Positions 1-6,308 of a DNA stretch of 10,330 nucleotides are shown here, piece by piece (the first letter of the stretch is position 1; every line of letters begins with the position of its first letter). The position numbers and the translations under genes are program-made. The DNA lies in NCBI GenBank assembly GCA_946481265.1, contig CAMLNE010000135.1, positions 1-10,330 of the forward strand, written 5' to 3'. Below the pieces are notes generated by a model. It was not told where the DNA came from. It was given only the letters and a program-made list of their open reading frames with translations, and searched no databases. The stretch comes from an uncultured Panacagrimonas sp. GTDB lineage: Bacteria; Pseudomonadota; Gammaproteobacteria; Nevskiales; Nevskiaceae.

Positions 1-1
1 T

Positions 2-425
2 CATCCCGGGAGGCCAGGGCTTCGGTGCACTCCCGACGTCCTCCCGGTTTCGGTAGCACGCGGAATTGGACCAAGTCCTCGACGACATCTGTGATGTAGT
101 AGATCGTCTTCGCAAGAAAGAGATCTCAGAAGGTCGTCTTATTGTCCGCACAGTCGGAGACTCTCGCCAATGCATGGTCGATTGCAGCAAGGCCAATCCC
201 AGGCAAGTCGCGCTGGCGCTTAAGTGACCAGCCCTCTGCCCACAAGCTACAGCGGCCGTCGAGAACTACAAGGGCTATAGGGGCCCGGGTCGCAATGGCC
301 CCCATGCCCTCGTGCGCGAAGGGCTTGTTCAGATGTTCGCGTCGCCGGTATCTCGCACTCGCCGCGTTTGCAGTTCCCGTAGGCCCGCGGTGACAGCCCG
401 AACTTGTTCGCGGGCGCCTGCTCAA
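2..425 (-). pseudogene. Possible broken protein-coding frame running off the left edge
   Basis: On the minus strand one reading frame is open from about 425 to the window edge except for a single TGA at 126-128. Upstream of the stop it reads ...AAIDHALARVSDCADNKTTF, and in the same frame downstream it continues with DLFLAKTIYYITDVVEDLVQF, a credible protein-like stretch with no further stop to the edge. The only start for the upper part is a TTG at 425 with no ribosome binding site, so the true 5' end is not visible. Base composition is lower in GC than the rest of the window, which fits foreign or decaying DNA. I do not recognise the family. The reading as a pseudogene with a TGG-to-TGA-type stop is inference; chance openness of a minus frame is a real alternative. 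Confidence 0.3.
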
Positions 426-739
426 ATTTGATGGGAAGAGCGGGCGGCTGAAGGAGGCGGCAGAGCAGCGATGAATGTCGAGCCAGCGTGAGGGCGAGTC
501 GGACCGACCACCGCCTACGGCCTGATCAGGTGATGCAGTTTGACCTGGCCGCGGGTGGTGCGGTTTGGGTGGCCGTCGGGGAAGGGCTCCATCGCGAGCA
601 AGCCTGCTCCTGGAATGCGCATCCTGAGAGCGGCGTCACCGCCGGTGCGCCGACAGGCGCCGGTCGTCCACCGCGCGCGCCGGAATCCGCGCGCGCCGGA
701 ACATGATGACCTGCATCCTCTGAACGGAGACAGCGGGCC
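426..739. other. Stretch with no supportable gene
   Basis: Open frames exist on both strands here (for example a plus frame about 488-706 and a TTG-started plus frame 540-743), but none has a ribosome binding site, a recognisable motif or convincing codon use. The only clear structures are the tandem repeat at 671-702 and the Shine-Dalgarno of the following gene at 726-729. Confidence 0.5.
671..702. repeat. Tandem duplication, 2 x 16 bp
   Basis: CCGCGCGCGCCGGAAT (671-686) is followed immediately by CCGCGCGCGCCGGAAC (687-702): two head-to-tail copies that differ only in the last base. It lies 38 bp before the start of the small gene at 740. It may be a replication-slippage product; each unit also carries the self-complementary core GCGCGCGC. 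Confidence 0.9.
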
Positions 740-964
740 GTGAGCGAATTCAAGGACGAGATTTCAATGAAGGACGTGGCCGAACAGGTCTTGCACGAGC
801 GCATGCGCATCGAGCGTGCCGTCGACCAGGGACAGCTTCCGGCGTGGGTGCTGGATGCCTGCGAGCGCTGGGAAAAGGCGGCCATGGGCTATGGCGCGCT
901 GCTGGCGCGTACGGCCAGGGCGCTCCCGCCCACGGTGATGCCGGCGAGCGGCACCGTCCACTGA
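740..964 (+). CDS. Small hypothetical protein, 74 aa
   Basis: I do not recognise this protein. The chosen start is GTG at 740, preceded by GGAG at 726-729 with a 10 nt gap, giving a 74-residue product. Residues 1-60 look like a charged, mostly helical segment (MSEFKDEISMKDVAEQVLHE at the N-terminus, then an Arg/Glu-rich stretch and DACERWEKAAMGYGALLAR); the last 14 residues are Pro/Ala-rich and probably unstructured. No signal peptide or membrane segment is visible, so a cytoplasmic location is likely. It stands alone on the plus strand, convergent with the Nudix gene that ends at 1056. Two hairpins at 985-1001 and 1025-1045 separate them. It could be a regulator-associated or stress-type small protein, but nothing in the sequence decides. 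Confidence 0.6.
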   Translation: MSEFKDEISMKDVAEQVLHERMRIERAVDQGQLPAWVLDACERWEKAAMGYGALLARTARALPPTVMPASGTVH

Positions 965-984
965 TTGCGCAGATTGCAGACCTT

Positions 985-1001
985 CCCGGACGGGGTCCGG
1001 G
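985..1001. terminator. Hairpin between convergent genes
   Basis: Perfect 7-bp stem CCCGGAC / GTCCGGG with a GGG loop, followed on the plus strand by ATTT. It sits 21 bp past the stop of the gene at 740-964 and is the best terminator candidate for it, although the T-run is short. Confidence 0.5.
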
Positions 1002-1024
1002 ATTTCCTGCGAAGGCTGGCCTCG

Positions 1025-1045
1025 GGCCCGGATCGACTCCGGGCC
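1025..1045. terminator. Hairpin 11 bp past the Nudix stop codon
   Basis: Perfect 8-bp stem GGCCCGGA / TCCGGGCC with loop TCGAC. It lies just downstream of the minus-strand stop at 1056 and could act for both converging genes. There is no T-run on the minus strand, so intrinsic termination is unproven. Confidence 0.5.
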
Positions 1046-1055
1046 GTTTCAGGAA

Positions 1056-1862
1056 TCAGGCCGGCACATCCATGGTGAACTCCGATACCCCGTAGCCGGC
1101 GGCTTCGGGAATTTTCAGTACCGAACCCTGCGGCCCGCGCACCAGTTCCGGCTCCACCTTCACCACCGGTGCGGCCCGGGCCGCCGCCAGTGCAGCGGCC
1201 ACCGAGTCGCGGAAGCCCAGCTTCCTGACGTTCAGCAGGGTCGCGGGAACCAGCGTCCGGCGGCCGGCGGCCTCGTCGGCGATGATCGTCGGCGGCGTGA
1301 GCCAGGCCGAGTCCACCGCTTCGAAACCATCGTGCATGCCGAGCTGATCGGCCGGCGCGACCGCCAGGTAGAAGAAGGTGTCGAAGCGCTTGGGCATGAA
1401 AGGCGGCGTCACCCAGTGCGCGAACGGCACCAGTTCGCCGCAGCTCAGCACCAGATCCTCCGCCTCCAGCATGTCGGCAATGGCGATCTCGCCCCGGTCC
1501 AGGCCGCGCCGGTAGCGCTGCCCGAGCGCGGCGAGGCGGTCGGGATCGATCGCCGCGCCATCGCGCCCGCTGCGTGCCAGCAGGATGCCGGACTCCTCGA
1601 AAGCCTCGCGGATGGCGCCGACCCGCAGCGCGATCTCTTCCGCGCCCAGGTCCGCGATCCCGCTGCAGCGGGCGTGCACGCGCGCCTCGCTGTCGCCGGG
1701 CGCGAGCTTGCCGCCGGGAAACACCAGCGCGCCCGAGGCGAAATCGATCTGCTGGTGACGGACCACCATGAACACCTCCATGCCCTGCGCGCTGTCGCGC
1801 AGCAGCAGGATGGTGGCGGCCAGGCGGGGGACGGGCGGGGTGGCGGCAGCAGCGGTCGACAT
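1056..1862 (-). CDS. Nudix hydrolase, NUDT19-like (possible CoA diphosphatase), 268 aa
   Basis: Nudix enzymes cleave nucleoside diphosphates linked to another group, using a metal held by the Nudix helix. Residues 12-34 form the opening strand region (RLAATILLLR...VFMVVRH), 46-51 read LVFPGG, and 85-93 read REAFEESGI, matching the REUxEExGU half of the Nudix box. The Gly-to-Arg spacing is about 20 residues longer than the classical Gx5Ex7R. An insertion inside the box is characteristic of the NUDT19 (RP2) group, whose animal member hydrolyses CoA and acyl-CoA; substrate here is inferred from that. Residues 148-168 (AHWVTPPFMPKRFDTFFYLA) also fit this group. The start is taken as ATG at 1862, but no good Shine-Dalgarno precedes it and the frame stays open upstream through the tRNA, so the start is less certain. 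It is a single gene, cytoplasmic by absence of a signal peptide. Confidence 0.88.
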   Translation of the reverse strand: MSTAAAATPPVPRLAATILLLRDSAQGMEVFMVVRHQQIDFASGALVFPGGKLAPGDSEARVHARCSGIADLGAEEIALRVGAIREAFEESGILLARSGRDGAAIDPDRLAALGQRYRRGLDRGEIAIADMLEAEDLVLSCGELVPFAHWVTPPFMPKRFDTFFYLAVAPADQLGMHDGFEAVDSAWLTPPTIIADEAAGRRTLVPATLLNVRKLGFRDSVAAALAAARAAPVVKVEPELVRGPQGSVLKIPEAAGYGVSEFTMDVPA

Positions 1863-2013
1863 GGCAGGAGCTGAAGAGGTGGACCGTGGGACGACATCGG
1901 CCCCGGTCGCCGGTAGGGTGAACCGACGTCGCAGCCTGTCGCCCCCCACGATCTGGATAGGGACGTCGACGACCTCGGCCTCATCATCCAGGCCGGGTCG
2001 CGATTCGACGGAA

Positions 2014-2090
2014 TGGTGCGCCCTGAGAGATTCGAACTCCCGACCCTCAGGTTCGAAGCCTGATGCTCTATCCAGCTGAGCTAAGGGCGC
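2014..2090 (-). tRNA. tRNA-Arg, anticodon TCG
   Basis: The minus strand folds into a complete cloverleaf: acceptor GCGCCCT pairs perfectly with AGGGCGC, D-stem GCTC/GAGC, anticodon stem TCAGG/CCTGA with loop CTTCGAA (anticodon TCG, reading CGA), five-base variable loop, and T-stem GGGAG/CTCTC around TTCGAAT with one G-T pair. The discriminator is A and the 3' CCA is encoded at 2014-2016. No integrase gene or duplicated tRNA 3' end was seen in the window, so there is no sign that it served as an attachment site here. Confidence 0.97.
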
Positions 2091-2098
2091 GCGGCGCC

Positions 2099-2127
2099 AT
2101 TGTAAGGGCGCCGGGGTCGACCGCCAG
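2099..2127 (-). promoter_or_regulatory. Promoter of the tRNA-Arg gene
   Basis: On the minus strand TACAAT (2104-2099) is a good -10 box whose expected start of transcription falls at about 2092, one or two bases before the mature tRNA 5' end. At 17 bp spacing the -35 is CTGGCG (2127-2122), a weak match; TTGCCT at 2131-2126 is a better hexamer but would need a 21-bp spacer. Confidence 0.6.
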
Positions 2128-2243
2128 GCAAGTCGATCCTCGGGCGCTTCGCCTGCGGATCCTCGCTGCGCATCGACGGCCGCGGTGACACCGGGCGTGG
2201 CGCTTGCTGCCCCCGGCAGACCCTTGGTTCCCAGAGCCAGCCC

Positions 2244-3131
2244 ATGAGTCGAGCCACCCTGCACGATCCGCGCGAGCGCGGACCCAAGCCGCCCTTTCCG
2301 CAGCCGCCACAGTCGCCACCGGGCGATGAGCAGGCCATGGCGCCGCCCGCCGATCATGGCGAGCATGGCTACGTCGCCCGGGGCTGCCTGAAGGATCGCG
2401 TGGCATTGATCACCGGCGGCGACAGCGGCATCGGTCGCGCGGTGGCATTGCTGTACGCGCAGGAGGGCGCCAAGGTCGTCATCACCTATCTTCAGGACGA
2501 TGCCGAGGACGGCGAGCAGACGCTGCGACTGATCGGCAGCTGCGGCGGGCAGGGACGCGCGATCGCCGGTGATGTCGGCGATGCGGCATTCTGCGCACGC
2601 CTGGTGCAGGAGACGGTCGAGGCCTTCGGCGCACTCGACATCCTGATCAACAACGCGGCCTTCCAGCGTCACCACGAGTCGATCGAACAGATCCCGCTCG
2701 AAGATATCGAGCGGACCTATCGCACGAATATCTTCGGCACGGTCTACATGACGCAGGCGGCCGCGCCACACCTGCGGCCAGGGGCCTGCATCATCAACAC
2801 CAGCTCGATCCAGGCGCTGCTGCCCACTCCGCAGCTGGCGCTCTACGCCTCGACCAAGGCTGCGATCTCGAGCCTGACCAAGAGCCTGGCCGGGCTGTTC
2901 GCGGACCAGGGGGTGCGCGTCAACGCCGTCGCGCCGGGGCCGGTATGGACGCCGCTGATTCCCTCGACCCTGCCGCTGGAGCAGGCCCGAAACTTCGGAC
3001 ATCACACCCTGCTGAAGCGCCCGGCACAGCCGGTGGAGCAGGCCACGATCTTCGTGTTCCTGGCTTCGGATGACGCGAGCTATGTGACCGGCGAGGTGTT
3101 CGGCGCCACCGGTGGCAGGACGCCGCTATGA
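2244..3131 (+). CDS. SDR family oxidoreductase, YghA / general stress protein 39 type, 295 aa
   Basis: This is a classical short-chain dehydrogenase that should reduce or oxidise a carbonyl/alcohol with NAD(P)(H) in the cytoplasm; the substrate cannot be read from sequence. Residues 51-64 contain the nucleotide-binding TGGDSGIG, 136-138 NNA, N162 and S188 are in place, and Y201-x3-K205 (YASTK) is the catalytic pair. PGPVWTPLIPST (231-242) and the ~48-residue Pro-rich N-terminal extension before the Rossmann fold are typical of the E. coli YghA / Bacillus YdaD (GSP39) subgroup, and the length matches YghA (about 294 aa). ATG at 2244 is chosen because it gives exactly that extension; the Shine-Dalgarno is weak. 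Relatives are often induced by general stress and stand near small stress proteins, which agrees with the small genes downstream. Regulation is not visible. Confidence 0.95.
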   Translation: MSRATLHDPRERGPKPPFPQPPQSPPGDEQAMAPPADHGEHGYVARGCLKDRVALITGGDSGIGRAVALLYAQEGAKVVITYLQDDAEDGEQTLRLIGSCGGQGRAIAGDVGDAAFCARLVQETVEAFGALDILINNAAFQRHHESIEQIPLEDIERTYRTNIFGTVYMTQAAAPHLRPGACIINTSSIQALLPTPQLALYASTKAAISSLTKSLAGLFADQGVRVNAVAPGPVWTPLIPSTLPLEQARNFGHHTLLKRPAQPVEQATIFVFLASDDASYVTGEVFGATGGRTPL

Positions 3132-3204
3132 GCGTGCGCGATCGGTTTCGATAGGCAGCGCGCCGACGCGGGCGCCGTTCGTGCTGCCGGGACGGTCCAC
3201 GCAC

Positions 3205-3214
3205 AGGAAGGAGG
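3205..3214 (+). promoter_or_regulatory. Strong Shine-Dalgarno that fixes the start at 3219
   Basis: AGGAAGGAGG ends 4 bp before ATG 3219. It is the strongest ribosome binding site in the window and is the main evidence that the otherwise unrecognisable 99-residue frame is translated. Confidence 0.75.
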
Positions 3215-3218
3215 CGTC

Positions 3219-3518
3219 ATGGCGGGACGATACGAGGGCTTCGAAGCGGACGCGCGTGCTGCGCCGACGCCGCCGACCGGGCGACTGCTGCGCGCGCTCT
3301 GGGCCGGCTTGCTCGGATGGATCTGCTACCGGCCGGAGCGCGGCGGCCGGTCGGCCGCGCCGGGCTCCGAGCGCTCGGTCCAGAGTGGCGCGGCCCCGGG
3401 CAAGCCACGCGGCAGGCGGCGGATGCCGCGGTCTGCGCTGAAGGCGGGCCACTCCAGGACGGATGGCCAGCCGCACCGCAGTGACATGCAGCATCGCAAG
3501 GACAAGAGCAGGCTCTGA
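3219..3518 (+). CDS. Hypothetical basic protein with one hydrophobic segment, 99 aa
   Basis: I do not recognise this protein. Translation from ATG 3219 is supported by a very strong Shine-Dalgarno (3205-3214). The product starts MAGRYEGFEADARA, has one hydrophobic stretch at about residues 23-37 (LLRALWAGLLGWICY) that could be a short membrane anchor or amphipathic helix, and then a long Arg/Lys/Gly/Ser/Pro-rich tail with a GRRRMPR patch and a charged C-terminus (QHRKDKSRL), probably disordered. The mean charge is strongly positive, so binding to nucleic acid or membrane is conceivable but unsupported. It lies 87 bp after the SDR on the same strand and may be cotranscribed with it. The alternative is that the strong ribosome site serves a shorter peptide and the tail is chance coding in GC-rich DNA. 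Confidence 0.6.
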   Translation: MAGRYEGFEADARAAPTPPTGRLLRALWAGLLGWICYRPERGGRSAAPGSERSVQSGAAPGKPRGRRRMPRSALKAGHSRTDGQPHRSDMQHRKDKSRL

Positions 3519-3721
3519 AGCGATACGCACGGCGAAGTCACGCTCGACTGCCTGGAGGCCCGCAGCCCCGCTGTCCGAATGCCGGCCGCCGCAAGGCGGG
3601 GGAGAGCGCCTGCGCAGATCCGCCGGCCCGCCGAAGCGGCCACGGCGCTTCAGGCCTGACCGGGTCGATCCGGGCCTTCCGCCACGCCGGCTCCCCCCGC
3701 GTCGGCAAGCTGCAAGGGCTG

Positions 3722-3747
3722 GGCGGGCGCCGTCGCAGCGTCCCGCC
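3722..3747. terminator. Hairpin just past the stop of the 63-aa gene
   Basis: GGCGGGCGC (3722-3730) pairs with GCG-CCCGCC (3738-3747, one bulged T at 3741) around a 7-nt loop: nine pairs. It begins 11 bp beyond the minus-strand stop at 3758. There is no T-run. The surrounding 3519-3757 holds no gene that I can support. Confidence 0.45.
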
Positions 3748-3757
3748 GTGCCGTACC

Positions 3758-3949
3758 TCAGGCCTTGTTGTCCGGCGTGCCGATCTTTGGCTTGCGGTCC
3801 TTGGCGTAGTACTCGGGCGCATCCAGGTCGGCAGGTGAGGCGTTCGCGTCACCGCCCGGCCGAACGGTGCGGGCGCCCGCCTCCGACCGGCGCTCGCCGC
3901 GCGGGCGGGCCTTGTTCGCATCCTGGTCGGTATTTCTGCGCTCACTCAT
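3758..3949 (-). CDS. Small hydrophilic hypothetical protein, 63 aa
   Basis: I do not recognise a family. ATG at 3949 is chosen over the upstream in-frame start at 4006 because AGGAG sits at 3962-3958 with an 8-nt gap. The product (MSERRNTDQDANKARPRGER at the N-terminus; ...DLDAPEYYAKDRKPKIGTPD near the C-terminus) is almost entirely polar and charged, with no hydrophobic core, and is probably intrinsically disordered, as are many small stress-related proteins. It is divergent from the gene at 4089, with 139 bp between the starts, so the two could share a regulatory region. A hairpin follows its stop. A function cannot be assigned; the Shine-Dalgarno and stop-adjacent hairpin are the evidence that it is real. 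Confidence 0.6.
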   Translation of the reverse strand: MSERRNTDQDANKARPRGERRSEAGARTVRPGGDANASPADLDAPEYYAKDRKPKIGTPDNKA

Positions 3950-4088
3950 GAAAGCGTCTCCTGCGCTGGGTGGAAGGCCGGGCAGCCGCACATCGCGCGC
4001 CCGCATCGGTGGCCGGCGGCAGCGACGCGAGGCACCGGGCTTGCTCGCAGCACCGCACCCTTACCTCGAACCCGATCAGGAGATCGCC

Positions 4089-4508
4089 ATGCCCAATCCC
4101 CAGGCGCGCAACCTCGATGCGGCAGACCGTCGCTTCGTCCGCCAGCACGCCGAAGACCGGTCGCGAACGACGGTGGCCTATGCCAAGTGGATCCATTCGG
4201 CCGACGAGGCGCCGGATCACGGTGGGCAGACCCTGGCCACCCGCAACCACGACGTGATCCGCCGCTGGGCGCAGGCACGCCAGGCCACGCCGGCAACCGT
4301 CGAGAACGGGTCGGGCCGACCGCGTGTATTGCGTTTCGACTTTGCGCCGGACGAAGACCAGGGCGGCAGCCTGAAGCCCATCAGCTGGGATGACTGGCTC
4401 GGCGTCTTCGACGATCGCGAGCTGGTGTTCCTGTGCCAGGAGACGCGCGCGGACGGCCACCAGAGCAATTTCTTCCAGCTCGACAGTCCACGGCGCAACG
4501 ACGGCTGA
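4089..4508 (+). CDS. Conserved protein of unknown function, 139 aa (WIHSxDE...TRNH...SWDxW family)
   Basis: ATG 4089 has AGGAG at 4078-4082 with a 6-nt gap. The protein has two parts: residues 1-45, a charged helical lead-in ending KWIHSADE, and residues 47-135, a compact domain with GQTLATRNHDVIRRWAQAR (47-65), TPATVENG (67-74), LRFDF (81-85), ISWDDWLGVFDDRELVFLCQ (98-117) and SNFFQLDSP (126-134). From memory, this TRNH...RW...PATV...LR.DF...ISW..W...FD...L.FLYQ pattern occurs in a widespread family of small bacterial proteins without known function, sometimes carrying a misleading '1,4-alpha-glucan branching enzyme' label. Nothing here resembles that enzyme. The even pattern of Trp/Phe and charged residues suggests a small folded domain. 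Its neighbours point to a stress role, which is inference only. Confidence 0.85.
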   Translation: MPNPQARNLDAADRRFVRQHAEDRSRTTVAYAKWIHSADEAPDHGGQTLATRNHDVIRRWAQARQATPATVENGSGRPRVLRFDFAPDEDQGGSLKPISWDDWLGVFDDRELVFLCQETRADGHQSNFFQLDSPRRNDG

Positions 4509-4537
4509 AGGCCTGACGCCTCCGCTCTGGACGCCTC

Positions 4538-4557
4538 GAGCCCGTTTTTCCGGGCTC
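4538..4557. terminator. Hairpin after the 139-aa gene
   Basis: GAGCCCG (4538-4544) pairs with CGGGCTC (4551-4557) around a T-rich loop (TTTTTC). It lies 29 bp after the stop at 4508. The T-run is in the loop rather than after the stem, so it is an imperfect intrinsic terminator. Confidence 0.5.
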
Positions 4558-4627
4558 CCCACGGCGGCGCGCGCGGCGCCGGATCGAGCGTGGCCTTCGC
4601 ACATCGACGGGCGAAGAACCTCCCGCC

Positions 4628-4661
4628 TGCGCCGGCCCGGCGGCATCGTCGGGCCGGCGCA
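4628..4661. terminator. Strong 12-bp hairpin past the stop of the 65-aa gene
   Basis: TGCGCCGGCCCG (4628-4639) pairs perfectly with 4650-4661 around a 10-nt loop: twelve pairs, almost all G-C. It begins 8 bp past the minus-strand stop at 4669. No T-run follows on either strand, but it is the most stable simple stem-loop seen in the window and lies between two converging genes. Confidence 0.6.
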
Positions 4662-4668
4662 GCCCTGC

Positions 4669-4866
4669 CTATTCGTCCTCGTCGGTGCGGATGTTGCCGC
4701 CGCTGGGCCGGCCGGACCGGTGCGGCGTGGCAAGTTGCGCGCGATGGCCATGGCCGCTCGAGCGGGTCTGGATCTCCTCGGGGCGGGGCGCCCTGGCGGG
4801 CGAAGGAGTCGTGCCGTCGCTGGAGCGCGGGGTGGCTGCGGGTCGGGTCGAACGGGAAGGGGCCAT
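4669..4866 (-). CDS. Small Ser/Pro/Arg-rich hypothetical protein, 65 aa
   Basis: I do not recognise it. ATG at 4866 is preferred to an in-frame start at 4965 because GGAG (4876-4873) precedes it by 6 nt. The product begins MAPSRSTRPAATPRSSDG and ends GGNIRTDEDE: low-complexity, rich in Ser, Pro, Arg and Thr, without hydrophobic segments, basic over most of its length with an acidic tail. It is probably disordered. It is divergent from the flavin monooxygenase (97 bp between starts) and converges on the 139-aa gene with a strong hairpin between. It resembles the 63-aa product at 3758-3949 in size, polarity and strand but shares no clear sequence with it. A chance frame in GC-rich DNA remains possible. 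Confidence 0.5.
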   Translation of the reverse strand: MAPSRSTRPAATPRSSDGTTPSPARAPRPEEIQTRSSGHGHRAQLATPHRSGRPSGGNIRTDEDE

Positions 4867-4963
4867 GGGGTTCTCCGGTAGGGGTGAGGAGCGCTGCAAG
4901 ATCCGGGGCAGCAAGTGCAGGGCCCGGGCGCAGAGAGTCCGGCCTTCGCGGTAGATTCCTTCC

Positions 4964-6301
4964 ATGAGCCAGAATCGACCGCAGCTTCATCTGGGCGCCT
5001 TCATGCGCCCCGTCAGCATCCATACCGGCGCCTGGCGCTATCCGCACGCCTTCGCCGATGCGAATTTCAACTTCGGGCACCTGCGTGAATTCGCGCGCAC
5101 GCTCGAACGCGGCTGCTTCGACGCCATCTTCATGGCCGACCACCTGGCCGTGCTCAACATGCCGATGGAGGCGCTCAAACGCAGCCATACGGTCACGTCC
5201 TTCGATCCGCTGACCCTGCTGCCGGCGCTGGCCACCGCGACCGAGCGCATCGGCCTGATCGCCACCGCCTCGACCACCTTCGAGCAGCCCTACCACGTGG
5301 CGCGCAAGTTCGCGTCGCTGGACTGGATCAGCGAAGGCCGCGCGGGCTGGAACATCGTCACCACGTCCAACCCGGATGCGGCCCTGAATTTCGGCATGGA
5401 AGATCACATGGAACACGGCGAACGCTACCGGCGCGCGCGCGAGTTCTTCGACGTGGTGACCGGCCTGTGGGATTCCTGGGCGGACGACGCCTTCGTGCGC
5501 GACGTCGACAGCGGGCTGTTCTTCGATCCGGCCAAGCTCCACGTGCTCGACCACAAGGGCAAGTACCTCTCGGTGCGTGGCCCGCTGAACATCGCACGGC
5601 CGGTGCAGGGCTGGCCGGTGATCGTGCAGGCCGGCGCCTCGGAACCGGGCCGCCAGCTGGCGGCGGAGACGGCGGAGGTGATCTTCGGCGCGGCCGGAAG
5701 CCTGGAGACGGCACGCGAGTTCTACGCGGACATCAAGGCGCGCATGGACGCCGTGGGCCGTGCGCGCGACCAGCTCAAGATCCTGCCGGCCTGCTTCGTC
5801 GTGGTCGGCGACTCGCTGGAGGAGGCACGACGCAAGCGCCTGCACCTGGACAGCCTGGTCCACTACGACAGTGGCCTGGCCTCGCTGTCGATCATGCTGG
5901 GCACGGATGCCTCGAAGTTCGACCCGGATGCACCGCTCCCCGACATCCCGCAGAGCAACCAGAGCAGGACGCAGCAGGCGTTGGTGCTGGCGGCCGCGCG
6001 CGAGGAGAACCTCACCGTGCGCCAGCTCGCACAGCGCGTGGGCGGCTACCCGGGCCTGTCGATGGTCGGCACGGCGGCCAGCATCGCCGACCAGATGGAG
6101 GAGTGGCTGATGACGCAGGCCTCCGACGGCTTCAACGTGATGTTTCCCTACCTGCCGGCCGGACTGGACGACTTCGTCAACCAGGTTGTGCCCGAGCTGC
6201 AGCGGCGCGGCATCTTCCGCACGCGCTACGAAGGCCGCACCCTGCGCGAGCACCTGGGCCTGCAACGCCCGCCCAACCGTTTCTTCGCGGACCCGCGCTG
6301 A
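4964..6301 (+). CDS. Flavin-dependent monooxygenase, NtaA/SnaA/DszA/SoxA family, 445 aa
   Basis: This family uses reduced FMN from a separate reductase, plus oxygen, to oxidise substrates such as nitrilotriacetate, dibenzothiophene sulfone or pristinamycin precursors; it adopts a luciferase-like TIM barrel. Here residues 14-36 (MRPVSIHTGAWRYPHA...) form the first strand, 56-60 read FMADH, 124-134 EGRAGWNIVTT, 204-209 VRGPLN and 222-240 QAGASEPGRQLAAETAEVI, all characteristic. The length is normal for the family (about 430-460 aa). The substrate cannot be inferred. No flavin reductase gene is present in the window, so FMNH2 would have to come from elsewhere. The start at ATG 4964 is set by the family N-terminus; no Shine-Dalgarno is visible, and TAGATT at 4952-4957 raises the possibility of a leaderless transcript. 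rluF follows after 7 nt. Confidence 0.95.
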   Translation: MSQNRPQLHLGAFMRPVSIHTGAWRYPHAFADANFNFGHLREFARTLERGCFDAIFMADHLAVLNMPMEALKRSHTVTSFDPLTLLPALATATERIGLIATASTTFEQPYHVARKFASLDWISEGRAGWNIVTTSNPDAALNFGMEDHMEHGERYRRAREFFDVVTGLWDSWADDAFVRDVDSGLFFDPAKLHVLDHKGKYLSVRGPLNIARPVQGWPVIVQAGASEPGRQLAAETAEVIFGAAGSLETAREFYADIKARMDAVGRARDQLKILPACFVVVGDSLEEARRKRLHLDSLVHYDSGLASLSIMLGTDASKFDPDAPLPDIPQSNQSRTQQALVLAAAREENLTVRQLAQRVGGYPGLSMVGTAASIADQMEEWLMTQASDGFNVMFPYLPAGLDDFVNQVVPELQRRGIFRTRYEGRTLREHLGLQRPPNRFFADPR

Positions 6302-6308
6302 ACCCTGC

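Noticed and set aside
126..128. TGA at 126-128 as a selenocysteine codon
   Set aside because: No recognised selenoprotein family and no clear SECIS-like stem-loop directly after it; a nonsense mutation or a chance frame is simpler.
540..743. 67-codon TTG-started plus frame overlapping the start of the gene at 740
   Set aside because: No ribosome binding site, no recognisable composition, and it crosses the tandem repeat; coupling to the next gene cannot be supported.
2014..2090. tRNA-Arg as an integration site for a genomic island
   Set aside because: No integrase, no direct repeat of the tRNA 3' end elsewhere in the window, and the flanking genes look like ordinary chromosomal genes.
1056..3005. 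649-codon open frame on the minus strand
   Set aside because: It runs through the SDR gene (antisense) and through the tRNA-Arg. The AQLDRASGFEPEGREFESLR stretch is the well-known false translation of a tRNA. Only its last 268 codons (the Nudix protein from 1862) are real.
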